NCBI GenBank assembly: GCA_012728855.1
Contig: JAAYEH010000464.1
Coordinates: forward strand, 1-39,865
DNA length: 39,865 nucleotides
Direction: 5' to 3'
Source: Rhodopirellula sp.
GTDB taxonomy: Bacteria > Planctomycetota > Planctomycetia > Pirellulales > Thermoguttaceae
Shown: positions 23,518 through 31,250 of the stretch, piece after piece
Layout of the letters: each line of letters begins with the position of its first letter
How positions within the stretch are numbered: the stretch's first letter is position 1
Notes under the pieces: model-generated
Databases searched by the model: none
What the model saw: the letters and a program-made list of their open reading frames with translations, nothing else
What the model was told of the DNA's origin: nothing
Translations under genes and position numbers: made by a program

Positions 23518-25797
23518 CTACGGGGCGGGCGTCGGATTGCCGGGCTGGGAGTCCGGCAAGAGCGAGAGCAGCAAAGGCAGGATTGCCAGGTTTCCCAGGA
23601 GCCCGCCCAGCATCGTCAGGCTAACAAGCACTCCGAAATAGATCGTCGGGATGAATTGGCTCAATACCAGCGAGAGAAATCCGATGATCAAGGCGACGGT
23701 GGCGAAGACGACCGCACGGCCCACGCTCTGCTGCACCGAGTCGATCGCCGCGGAGGCGGTGGCGCCGGCGCGGCGGGCGCGCCGAAAGCCGGTGATGTAG
23801 TGGACGGACGAGTCGATCGACAGCCCGATCGAGACGGCGGCGATCATCGCCGTGCCCACGTTGATCTTCAACCCGATCCATCCCATCAGCCCCATCACCA
23901 CCAGCACCGGCGCCACGTTGGGCAGTAGCGCCATCAGCGCCAGCGCCGGGCTGCGAAACGCCACGAGCATCATCACGGCAATCGCGGCGGTTGCGACCGC
24001 GAAAGTGATCCACTGGTCGCGAATGATGCTGTCAATTAGGAAGGTAAGCAACACATACATGCCGGTGACTTCCGCGCCGGGGCTTTCACCGTCCGCGGGA
24101 AATTCTTCACGGCTGATTCTTTCCACTTGCGCAATGACGGCTTTTTTGTGGGCTGACGATTGGCGTTCCTCGGAACGAAGCAAAACCCGAAAGCAGAACT
24201 GGCCGGGGCGCTGCGGATCCTCGCCGTGGAGAAACTCGATGACGGCGGGCATCTTCTTCTCGAACAGCCGCAAGCCCGCGCTGATCAAGGCGTTGCGGAG
24301 AACGGAGGAACGGGCCAAGGCCAGGTCGCGCGGGGCGGCGGCCACGATCATGTCGGCGAGACTGACGACTGAGGTCAGCGCAGGCCGAGGCGTTCCCCCG
24401 GCGTCCATCGCGATCACCTCCCGCCGCAGTCTCGACTCGAGCTGGTCGATTCTCAGCAGGAAGTCCCAGTCGAGTTTTTCGGGCGCGGGGAGCACCACGT
24501 CCCACATGCCGACTCCTCCCATCCGCGACTCGATAAAGCCGTAGCTGCGGGCAATGGGACTGGTGGCGCGGAAGTTGCGCGTGAAGTCGGTCTCGACATC
24601 CAGCCGATAGATGCCGGCTGCAGCGACTAGCGTCGCCATCGCCGCGGCGATCCCCACGCTTCGCGGCCGGCGCCGCACGAAAGCGGCGACGCGATGAAGC
24701 TGGCTTTGCAGGGCATCTTCTCCCCACGTGCGCCGCGGGCCGCCGGCATCGGGGCGGCAAGTCAAAGCCAGCCATGGAACCAGCAGCGCGACCCCCACCA
24801 TCACCAGCAGTGCGCCAAAAGACATCATCAGCCCGAAATCACGGATCGGGTTGACTGCCGCCATGGTCAACGAACCGAATCCGGCGGCGTCGGTCGCGCA
24901 GGACCAGAAAATCGGCGCGGCGAGGATAGTCCCGGCGATGAAAAGCGAACGACGGGGCGACTGCTGGCGCTCGCGCGATTCCCGATAGCGGACGATGATG
25001 TGGATCACCGTGGCAATGCCGACGACGGTGACGATGGCGGTGAGCATGGAACTGACCATGCTCAACCGCATGCCGGACCAGGTGAGCGTCGCGCGGGTGA
25101 GCAACAATGCCCACTGCACGACCGCGATCGGTACGATCACCCAGCGAATACTGCGAAAACTGAGCGTGATCACCAGTCCAAGCAGGATCGTTGACGTCCA
25201 GCCCAACCGCGTCCCGTCCGCTTCCACGTAGCGGAAGCCGTCGTGGATCATCACCGGCACGCCGGCGATCATGCCGCCCGGCTGGCGGTGGATCGTTTGG
25301 CGGAGTTGCTCGATGGTGGTTTCGCGGGCGGCGGTTGTCTCTTTCGGTTCCAGCAGGCAGACGATTCCGGCCACATCGCCTGGGACGCTGTGCGTGTAGC
25401 CCTCAAAGAGCCTCCGCAAGCGGTCCGCCTGCGGATTGCCGTGCTGGAGGATTTCGTCGCCCAGCGGCTGATCGATGCTGATCGTGGCCCGGACGCCGGG
25501 CACCGCCGCCAAGGCATCGCTGACCTTCGTGAGGCGCCGGAGGGCGCGGCCGTCGGGGTCGAACAAATGGTCGTCGGCATAGACGGCCAGGACGGTCTCG
25601 TTGCCGGCAAAGGTACGCTCCAGCTTGCGATAGGGCGTTAGCAGGGGATCGCCGGGAGCAAAAAAGTTCTCGATCGAGCGATCGAATTGGAGCTGCTCGG
25701 CCGCCGGATAGGCGATGGTCGCCAGACCGACGGCCAACAACATCAGCGGCAGCCGCCAGGCGATAAGGCGATGGATGAACCGCTCTTGGCCGCTCAT
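23518..25797 (-). CDS. RND-superfamily exporter (MMPL type)
   Basis: About 759 residues with two repeated halves, each one helix, a large periplasmic loop, then five helices. The first loop has FDRSIENFFAPGDPLLTPYR and the second VETDFTRNFRATSPIARSYGF. Helix-4-like segments include GIATVIHIIVRYRESRE and AAVSIGLSIDSSVHYITGFRRA, typical of MMPL/predicted exporters that move lipids or hydrophobic molecules using the proton gradient. The start at 25797 (MSGQERFIHRL) is chosen because the upstream part of the frame is repeat DNA and GAGGC precedes this ATG. No periplasmic adaptor or outer-membrane channel gene is adjacent, so hopanoid or lipid export by a lone protein is a possibility, not more. 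Confidence 0.88.
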   Translation of the reverse strand: MSGQERFIHRLIAWRLPLMLLAVGLATIAYPAAEQLQFDRSIENFFAPGDPLLTPYRKLERTFAGNETVLAVYADDHLFDPDGRALRRLTKVSDALAAVPGVRATISIDQPLGDEILQHGNPQADRLRRLFEGYTHSVPGDVAGIVCLLEPKETTAARETTIEQLRQTIHRQPGGMIAGVPVMIHDGFRYVEADGTRLGWTSTILLGLVITLSFRSIRWVIVPIAVVQWALLLTRATLTWSGMRLSMVSSMLTAIVTVVGIATVIHIIVRYRESRERQQSPRRSLFIAGTILAAPIFWSCATDAAGFGSLTMAAVNPIRDFGLMMSFGALLVMVGVALLVPWLALTCRPDAGGPRRTWGEDALQSQLHRVAAFVRRRPRSVGIAAAMATLVAAAGIYRLDVETDFTRNFRATSPIARSYGFIESRMGGVGMWDVVLPAPEKLDWDFLLRIDQLESRLRREVIAMDAGGTPRPALTSVVSLADMIVAAAPRDLALARSSVLRNALISAGLRLFEKKMPAVIEFLHGEDPQRPGQFCFRVLLRSEERQSSAHKKAVIAQVERISREEFPADGESPGAEVTGMYVLLTFLIDSIIRDQWITFAVATAAIAVMMLVAFRSPALALMALLPNVAPVLVVMGLMGWIGLKINVGTAMIAAVSIGLSIDSSVHYITGFRRARRAGATASAAIDSVQQSVGRAVVFATVALIIGFLSLVLSQFIPTIYFGVLVSLTMLGGLLGNLAILPLLLSLLPDSQPGNPTPAP

Positions 25798-25841
25798 CGA
25801 AAGGCTGCCTCGTACCCAGGCTCTGTCTGGGGGCCAAGAGA

Positions 25842-25882
25842 AGGAAAGATAGAAAGCGACGGCAAGTCGTGCGCACTCCAAA
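25842..25882. repeat. 41-bp direct repeat, right copy, flanking the exporter gene
   Basis: The partner of 23466-23506, ending GTCGTGCGCACTCCAAA. It occupies the short gap between the end of the GH38-like gene and the exporter start. Next to it, CCCAGGCTCTGTCTGGG (about 25815-25831) forms a small hairpin close to the exporter's ribosome binding site and could affect its translation. Confidence 0.6.
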
Positions 25883-25884
25883 GG

Positions 25885-28554
25885 TCAGTCGAGAAGTAGA
25901 GTGACGGGGGCGTAGGGTTGCAGGGATATCTCAAGATGTCGGTCCTCGATCGTGATCGGCTCGCCCGTTGGTCTTCCGCGGAGATCGCACGGCCGGGCGG
26001 CGGCCGCCCGAAGCCCCGCGGGCAATTGTACCCGACAGGGGCCGGTCTGGCCCGACTGTTCCCACAGTCGCAGCAGCAAGCCTTTGCCGTTCGGATTGCG
26101 ACCCAAGGCCGTGACGAGAATGCCCGGCCGCGACAACTGCACTCCGGCCTGCGTCGAGGCGAGATTCCCCGCCGGACCGTCGAACAGCACCGCCTCGGCC
26201 CGGCTGCGGGTTTCCCAGGAGGGCGCGATCAAGTCGGACGTCGCATCGCCTGCCGTTGCCGACCACAAACGAACCCGCGCGGACCAGGAACCTCCGATCC
26301 ACTGCTGAAAGTTTGTTCCCCAGACGTTGTTGAACAGGTTGACGAAGACGACCGGTTCGCGCGGCGTCCATCGGCTTGTATAACGGAAAATGCCCGGCCG
26401 GCCAAGACTCACCAGTGGCGCGTCGGGCGAGCAAATGCCGACCGCCGCGCCGGCCGACCCGGCGACGGTCATTCCGGAATTGAGGCAGAATACGTCGTGG
26501 TTCGCGCCGGGAACGATGTCTTGAGCGGGATCGATCGGCGCAGCGAGCCTGCCCAACGAGAACGTCGGCTGCGGGACCGCCAAAGGCAGGCAGAGCCAGC
26601 CGGCTTCCGGCCACGTCTCCGGCGGCTTCTTCGTGACGCTCCACTCGAGATCGACAAATGGGCGGCCGGCATACAAGACAACGTCCAGTCGGATGGCATG
26701 GGGCGTTTTCGGATCGGGCGTTGCCGTCATTCTCGCCGTGACGGACACTTCGTTCTGGATCAGTTCGACGCTGAAGTTCTTCAGCGACGCCGCCGCATAG
26801 GGAGTCTGGCTGGCTGGCGGCATGTCGAGCCGGCTGAGGTGCGCGGCCCACCTCGGTTGGGATTTGCAGTAAGCCTTCAGGTACTGTTGATTGATGTCTT
26901 CGTCGAACCGCTCGTAGAGGTACTGACCGAGACCATACTTCGACGCCTTGTCGACCAGATCGCGGCCGGTCCGCTTGTCGACCAGCGACGCCACCGCGCC
27001 TCGCGCCGGATCGAGTTGGACGCGAAACTGCTTGTTCTCCAAGACGCCTTTCGTAGCGTCGGCAACCAGATCGCCGTCTCCGGCAGTTGTTTCCGCGGGT
27101 AGGTAGGTGCGGTATCCCAGGGGTGGCAATCCCCGGGCGATGAAACGAAGCTTGCCGCCGGCCCTCTCGACCGCCACCGGCTCGCCGCTGTCCGCATCCT
27201 TCAAGGCGGCGGGAATCGCTGCCGATTCCGGTGCCGAAACGATGTCGTCGCGACTCCAAGGCAGCGGATTGAAGACCACGATGCGAGAACCTTCGATCGC
27301 CACGGCCCGCGCCAGGCGATCGAGATTTGCCAGCAAAGCGGGAGCGACGAGTTCCTCGGCGTGGCGGATGTAAGCTCCGTGCTCCCGCCAGGATTCTTCC
27401 ATCCAGGCGTACTTGCCGGCTTGGAGTTCTTTGCGCCAAGGATCACCGTAGAGCCGCTTGTCCAACGGCACGCTCGCGCCCCAGGTGTGTTCCCCGTAAA
27501 GCAGGCTCCCCTCGTAAGCGTCGCGAACGGTTGGCGCGGCCGACGGCACATCGGCGCCCCAGCAGGTCAGGAGCGTATTGAGCGATTCCAGGGCGACGAT
27601 CTTCGGGCGGAGATTTCTGGCGATCTTCGTTTCCTGGGGCATCGCCATGATGCCGTGAATCCAGGTGTCGGGCATGTCACCGCGGACGATCGGCAAATCG
27701 GGTTTTTCGGCCAAAATGGCGTCGGCAAAGTCGGAAAGCCGACCCATCCGGATCTTGACGCCGGGCAGTTCTTTGGCGGCCTGATCCAATAGCGCCTGGA
27801 CCTCCGCCGGCGTGGGCGGGCCGTGGTTGTCACCGGTGTGGATCAATGCCAGCCACGTCTTATGCGGCCAGCCTTTGGGCGGCCGCAAGCCGCTGCCGTA
27901 GCCGCTCGCCTCGTACATCGTCAACAACCGCGAACCATCCGGCCCTTCCCACCAGAACAGCAGTGGCACATCGGGCGATGCGCTGATCGAGTTGCAGCCG
28001 ATGTGGAAGAAATCGACGCCAGCATTCTTCAGAACGGTCGGCACGGCCCAGACGTGCGAGGGAACATCGGTCATCTTGGCGTCGCGTGCCGGCGGCACTC
28101 CAAAGCTCCGCGAGAGTTCGCCGGAGAACCGCAATCCCCGCACGAGATCCTCCAGATCGAGTGACTCGGTGTGAAGGCTGCCCGGCAAAGCGTGCCAGAC
28201 GAGACGGCCTTCGCGGATCGCCGCGTCAATCCGCTGGCGGCGGTCGGCGGCCTGGCCCGGCCAAAGGATCTGCGCCATCGGCCAGCCGGGCACGGTCCAA
28301 ACGAATCGGTGCTCCGGCGGAAGCGGCCGGGAGTGGTCGCAGACATCGAGGGCTTTGTCGATCATCGTGGTCCGGTAACGGTCGACCACGTTGCGAGCAA
28401 GATCGGTGTAGCCGATGTCGAAGTGCGTCTTGAAGACAACGACAACCTGTTCGATAGGCGGCGACGGCTTCGCGGTGTTCTCCGCGGAAGCGACACTGAA
28501 ACCAAGAGCGCAGAGCAGCGCAGTTGTCGCCAGAATTGACGGCGTGCGACGCAT
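25885..28554 (-). CDS. Secreted GH38-like (alpha-mannosidase-related) glycosidase
   Basis: An 889-residue protein with a Sec signal peptide (residues 1-24, ending SVASA). The N-terminal domain has KTHFDIGYTDL with the H-x-D zinc pair (H44, D46) of family GH38, and later FHIGCNSISASPDVPLLFWW, similar to the metal/active-site region of GH38 relatives. The large C-terminal beta part (from about residue 480) matches the layout of mannosidase beta domains. Such enzymes hydrolyse alpha-mannosides in the periplasm or outside the cell. The divergence from classical mannosidases is large, so the sugar is uncertain. It precedes the exporter gene on the same strand with little spacing, though a link between the two is not evident. 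Confidence 0.72.
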   Translation of the reverse strand: MRRTPSILATTALLCALGFSVASAENTAKPSPPIEQVVVVFKTHFDIGYTDLARNVVDRYRTTMIDKALDVCDHSRPLPPEHRFVWTVPGWPMAQILWPGQAADRRQRIDAAIREGRLVWHALPGSLHTESLDLEDLVRGLRFSGELSRSFGVPPARDAKMTDVPSHVWAVPTVLKNAGVDFFHIGCNSISASPDVPLLFWWEGPDGSRLLTMYEASGYGSGLRPPKGWPHKTWLALIHTGDNHGPPTPAEVQALLDQAAKELPGVKIRMGRLSDFADAILAEKPDLPIVRGDMPDTWIHGIMAMPQETKIARNLRPKIVALESLNTLLTCWGADVPSAAPTVRDAYEGSLLYGEHTWGASVPLDKRLYGDPWRKELQAGKYAWMEESWREHGAYIRHAEELVAPALLANLDRLARAVAIEGSRIVVFNPLPWSRDDIVSAPESAAIPAALKDADSGEPVAVERAGGKLRFIARGLPPLGYRTYLPAETTAGDGDLVADATKGVLENKQFRVQLDPARGAVASLVDKRTGRDLVDKASKYGLGQYLYERFDEDINQQYLKAYCKSQPRWAAHLSRLDMPPASQTPYAAASLKNFSVELIQNEVSVTARMTATPDPKTPHAIRLDVVLYAGRPFVDLEWSVTKKPPETWPEAGWLCLPLAVPQPTFSLGRLAAPIDPAQDIVPGANHDVFCLNSGMTVAGSAGAAVGICSPDAPLVSLGRPGIFRYTSRWTPREPVVFVNLFNNVWGTNFQQWIGGSWSARVRLWSATAGDATSDLIAPSWETRSRAEAVLFDGPAGNLASTQAGVQLSRPGILVTALGRNPNGKGLLLRLWEQSGQTGPCRVQLPAGLRAAAARPCDLRGRPTGEPITIEDRHLEISLQPYAPVTLLLD

Positions 28555-28693
28555 TGGTCAGCTCCTCGGGCAGGATTTCGCCGGCCAAGAGTAAGCGGGC
28601 GCAGGAAGGGGCCGGCTCCCCATTATGCCGGAGCCGTCGATGAGATTGCAAGGGAATCCGGGAACCGCTTGAATGCCAAGCGGCCGATCGGCT

Positions 28694-29380
28694 TCAAGCG
28701 TGCGAACGTTTCAATCCCTGAGGCACCGTGGAAGCCCGCGGCAAGGAGTGCGGGGCGTGGGCGACGGCACGGGCTTCGGGTCCGTCCAACCGCCGGAAGA
28801 CCTGTGCGTAGCTGGCAAGCGGCTCAAACAACGCCTGGAGGGGTTGCGGCATTTTTTGGGTGTGCTCGGTCGCCAGAAAGCCGCCGGGACGAAGCGACTC
28901 GTGAAACATGCCGAATACCCGCCGCCGCTCCGCTTCATCGAAGTGTAGCAGGACGTTTTTGCAGACGGCGACGCTGAAGTCCTCGCGGATCGGTTTCAGC
29001 GAGAGGAGATCGTGTTGGACGAAAGTCACTTTTTCGCGAATCTCGTCCACCACCTGAACGTGGCCCGGCGCTCCGGCAGGTCGAAAATACCGCCGGCGAA
29101 TCGGCTCGGGGATCCGCTTCACCTCTTGCTCCGGGTAGATGCCCGCGGCGATCTGGGGACCGAACTGCGTGTCGATGTCGCTGGCGTGGATGCGAACGTT
29201 GCGAAAGACGAAATCGGACATCACCTCTCTGAGCAACATGGCGAGCGTGAACGGCTCCGGTCCATGGGCACAGCCAGCGTCCCAGATGCGGATAAAGGCT
29301 TGTCCACGCAAACTGGGCAGGGCCTGCTCGAGAAGCAGTTCCAGGGTCTGCGAATCGCGAAAGAAATAGGTGAAGGCCAT
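28694..29380 (-). CDS. CheR-type SAM methyltransferase lacking the N-terminal domain
   Basis: A 228-residue protein that begins at TYFFRDSQTLELL, the point where the CheR catalytic domain normally starts. The SAM-binding motif IWDAGCAHGPEPFTLAMLL, the acidic HASDID, and CKNVLLHFDEAERRRVF all fit. CheR methylates glutamates of chemoreceptors. The usual helical N-terminal domain (about 70 residues) that helps bind receptors is absent and is not found in another frame upstream. No other chemotaxis gene is near, so the target may be a different protein. No strong ribosome binding site is seen before the ATG. Confidence 0.82.
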   Translation of the reverse strand: MAFTYFFRDSQTLELLLEQALPSLRGQAFIRIWDAGCAHGPEPFTLAMLLREVMSDFVFRNVRIHASDIDTQFGPQIAAGIYPEQEVKRIPEPIRRRYFRPAGAPGHVQVVDEIREKVTFVQHDLLSLKPIREDFSVAVCKNVLLHFDEAERRRVFGMFHESLRPGGFLATEHTQKMPQPLQALFEPLASYAQVFRRLDGPEARAVAHAPHSLPRASTVPQGLKRSHA

Positions 29381-29688
29381 ACGAGACTATAGCCCCAAAA
29401 GAAGACCTGCTTCTTGATGACGTGAATTCGCCAGACGGAATTCGATCCCCTGAAGTCAATGATCTTGGAACCGCCTAGGACGTAGAGACCGCGACGGAGA
29501 AACCGAAAAACGCTCGTCGCATAACCCAGACTGGGGGGTCGGAATGTGCCGGTATCGGACAATTGCAGGAAGCAGTGGGCAAGGTTCTTCGTATTGAGGT
29601 GGCCCGGCAGCCGAAAAACGCGCCATTTGGCATAGCAACCATCGGAGAAAATCCAGTATGATTGCGGCGCCCCAGGGGCGTTCACCAT
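29221..29688 (-). CDS. Possible small gene between the zinc-ribbon and CheR genes (doubtful)
   Basis: An open frame starts at an ATG (29688) that overlaps the stop of the zinc-ribbon gene, as ATGGTGA. Its first 100 codons (29688-29389) fill the otherwise gene-free stretch before the CheR gene, and their composition is protein-like (SYWIFSDGCYAKWRVFRLPG). The frame then runs about 160 bases into the CheR gene, where it looks like a shadow. No family is recognised. It may be a real short gene with a degraded end, or chance. If it is not a gene, the stretch 29389-29681 holds nothing else I can see. Confidence 0.25.
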   Translation of the reverse strand: MVNAPGAPQSYWIFSDGCYAKWRVFRLPGHLNTKNLAHCFLQLSDTGTFRPPSLGYATSVFRFLRRGLYVLGGSKIIDFRGSNSVWRIHVIKKQVFFWGYSLVWPSPISFAIRRPWNCFSSRPCPVCVDKPLSASGTLAVPMDRSRSRSPCCSER

Positions 29689-29936
29689 GGGCCAAGTCCG
29701 GCGAGGGCCACCAGCGTTGCCAGAATTCCAAAGAGAGCCAGCCAAATCCACCACGCCGGACGACCGACCCAAGGGCTTGTGGTGTGCGTGATGTAGGCGC
29801 CGCAGACAGGGCACTGCACGGCATCTTCGTAGATATCGTCGCCGCATTCGGGGCAAGATACCGTCTCGGAGAGTTCGTCGGAGTCGTCTTGCTCGTCGTC
29901 CCACTCGACCTCTTCGTAGCTGGTCACGTTTACCAC
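29682..29936 (-). CDS. Small zinc-ribbon membrane protein
   Basis: An 84-residue protein: an acidic N-terminus (residues 5-24), a zinc ribbon with CPECG and CPVCG (residues 28-45), and one C-terminal membrane helix (WWIWLALFGILATLVALAGL). It begins at a GTG; a GTG three codons later (29927) has GGTGG five bases upstream and may be the actual start. Layout resembles small membrane zinc-ribbon proteins of unknown role. It is divergent from the LysM gene. Confidence 0.7.
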   Translation of the reverse strand: MVNVTSYEEVEWDDEQDDSDELSETVSCPECGDDIYEDAVQCPVCGAYITHTTSPWVGRPAWWIWLALFGILATLVALAGLGPW

Positions 29937-29947
29937 CTAATCCCTAT

Positions 29948-29975
29948 TTGAAGTACGGCAGCAGTATTGTATAAG
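29948..29975 (+). promoter_or_regulatory. Sigma70-like promoter of the LysM/YkuD gene
   Basis: TTGAAG (29948-29953), a 16-base spacer, then TATAAG (29970-29975) form a plausible -35/-10 pair 39 bases before the ATG at 30014. A near-perfect Shine-Dalgarno sequence AAGGAGG (30001-30007) sits six bases before that ATG, which is unusual in this window, where most starts have weak or no such site. Confidence 0.5.
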
Positions 29976-30013
29976 CAGCGCGGCCCGCGGTTGTTTCGTC
30001 AAGGAGGACGAAC

Positions 30014-31207
30014 ATGAATTCGCTCAAGAACCTGTTTATCATCGCTGTTCTGGCGGCAGTTGCCTACGGGGTGTACGTCTCGCTGAACCAAAACAACCAG
30101 TCCACACCACCTCCGGGTGTGGCGGACGGGTGGGGAGGGCCGATCGACGTCCAGCTTCCGGGTACGACGATGGCACCTCCGTTCGACCCTACCGCGAATC
30201 TTCAAACGGGGCTAGTGGGACCGCCGCGCGGAGGCGATAGAGGCGCCGCTCCACCTTTTGTCGCAGAAAGCCCCGGTGACACGGCCGCTCAAGTTACCCC
30301 GCCCTACAGTCCAGACTCACCCTATGGGACTTCCCCAATGCCCAAGCCACCGGCTGCCGGGCCCAATGCATCGGGAACCGTGGCGGGAGTCAGCCCGGGC
30401 GAATTGCCGACAGGAACGGGAATGCCGGCATCGGAAGGGATCGGCCAGGCGCCGCCTCAGGCAGGCGCTGCATCGCAACCGGCCGCGCCGGACGAGGTCC
30501 GCGGGGAGTTCACGGCATTTATCGAGACCGCGCGAGCCAAACTGGATCAGGGGAAGCTCGAAGAAGTTCACCGGGTCTTGACTTCCTGGTACAACGATCC
30601 TCGCCTGACGGAGGCGGAATCGGCCCAGTTGACCGTCCTGCTCGACCAGATCGCCGGCACGGTGATCTACTCCCGCGGCCCGAATGAGTTCGCTGAGTCC
30701 TACGTTGTCAAGCCGGGCGATACGCTCCAGACCATCGCCGATTCCTGCGATGTTCCCTGGCAATTGCTGGCGAAAATCAATGGTATTGAAGATCCGCAGG
30801 GACTCCAAGAAGGGCAGTTGTTGAAAACCGTGCCCGGCCCGTTCGACGCCGTCATTGACTTGAACCGTCTGGAGCTGACCCTGATGGTCCAGGGCCACTA
30901 TGCGGGCCGGTTTCCCATCGGGCTGGGGCAGGATCGCGAGGATCTGGAAGGGACTTACGAAGTCCGCGACAAGGTGGTCAATCCCACCTACTACGGTCGC
31001 GACGGCGTGATCGACGCCAATGATCCTCGCAACCCGCTGGGAGAGCGGTGGATCAAGCTGGACGACAAGGTCGGGATTCACGGCACGAACGACGCGGAGA
31101 ATGTCGGCCGGACGCAGCCGCACGGCTCCATTTGCCTTGGAGATCGCGACATCGACGACGTCTTCGACATCTTGTCGACAAGATCGCGCGTCGTCATCAG
31201 GCGGTAG
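30014..31207 (+). CDS. LysM and YkuD (L,D-transpeptidase-like) envelope protein
   Basis: A 397-residue protein with an N-terminal membrane anchor (LFIIAVLAAVAYGVYVSL). A long Pro/Gly/Ala-rich linker runs to about residue 160, followed by a helical part. A LysM domain begins at SYVVKPGDTLQTIADSCDVP (about residue 231), and a C-terminal YkuD domain ends ILSTRSRVVIRR. LysM binds peptidoglycan; YkuD enzymes form 3-3 crosslinks or attach proteins using a cysteine in an [ST]HGC motif. Here H356 (GIHGTND) is present, but the motif reads PHGSIC (residues 369-374): serine occupies the cysteine position and a cysteine lies two places later. Activity may be altered or serine-based. It is monocistronic, with its own promoter. 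Confidence 0.85.
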   Translation: MNSLKNLFIIAVLAAVAYGVYVSLNQNNQSTPPPGVADGWGGPIDVQLPGTTMAPPFDPTANLQTGLVGPPRGGDRGAAPPFVAESPGDTAAQVTPPYSPDSPYGTSPMPKPPAAGPNASGTVAGVSPGELPTGTGMPASEGIGQAPPQAGAASQPAAPDEVRGEFTAFIETARAKLDQGKLEEVHRVLTSWYNDPRLTEAESAQLTVLLDQIAGTVIYSRGPNEFAESYVVKPGDTLQTIADSCDVPWQLLAKINGIEDPQGLQEGQLLKTVPGPFDAVIDLNRLELTLMVQGHYAGRFPIGLGQDREDLEGTYEVRDKVVNPTYYGRDGVIDANDPRNPLGERWIKLDDKVGIHGTNDAENVGRTQPHGSICLGDRDIDDVFDILSTRSRVVIRR

Positions 31208-31250
31208 TGTAGACAATCAGCCAGTTCGTGGCGGCTGCTTGCGAAACGAC

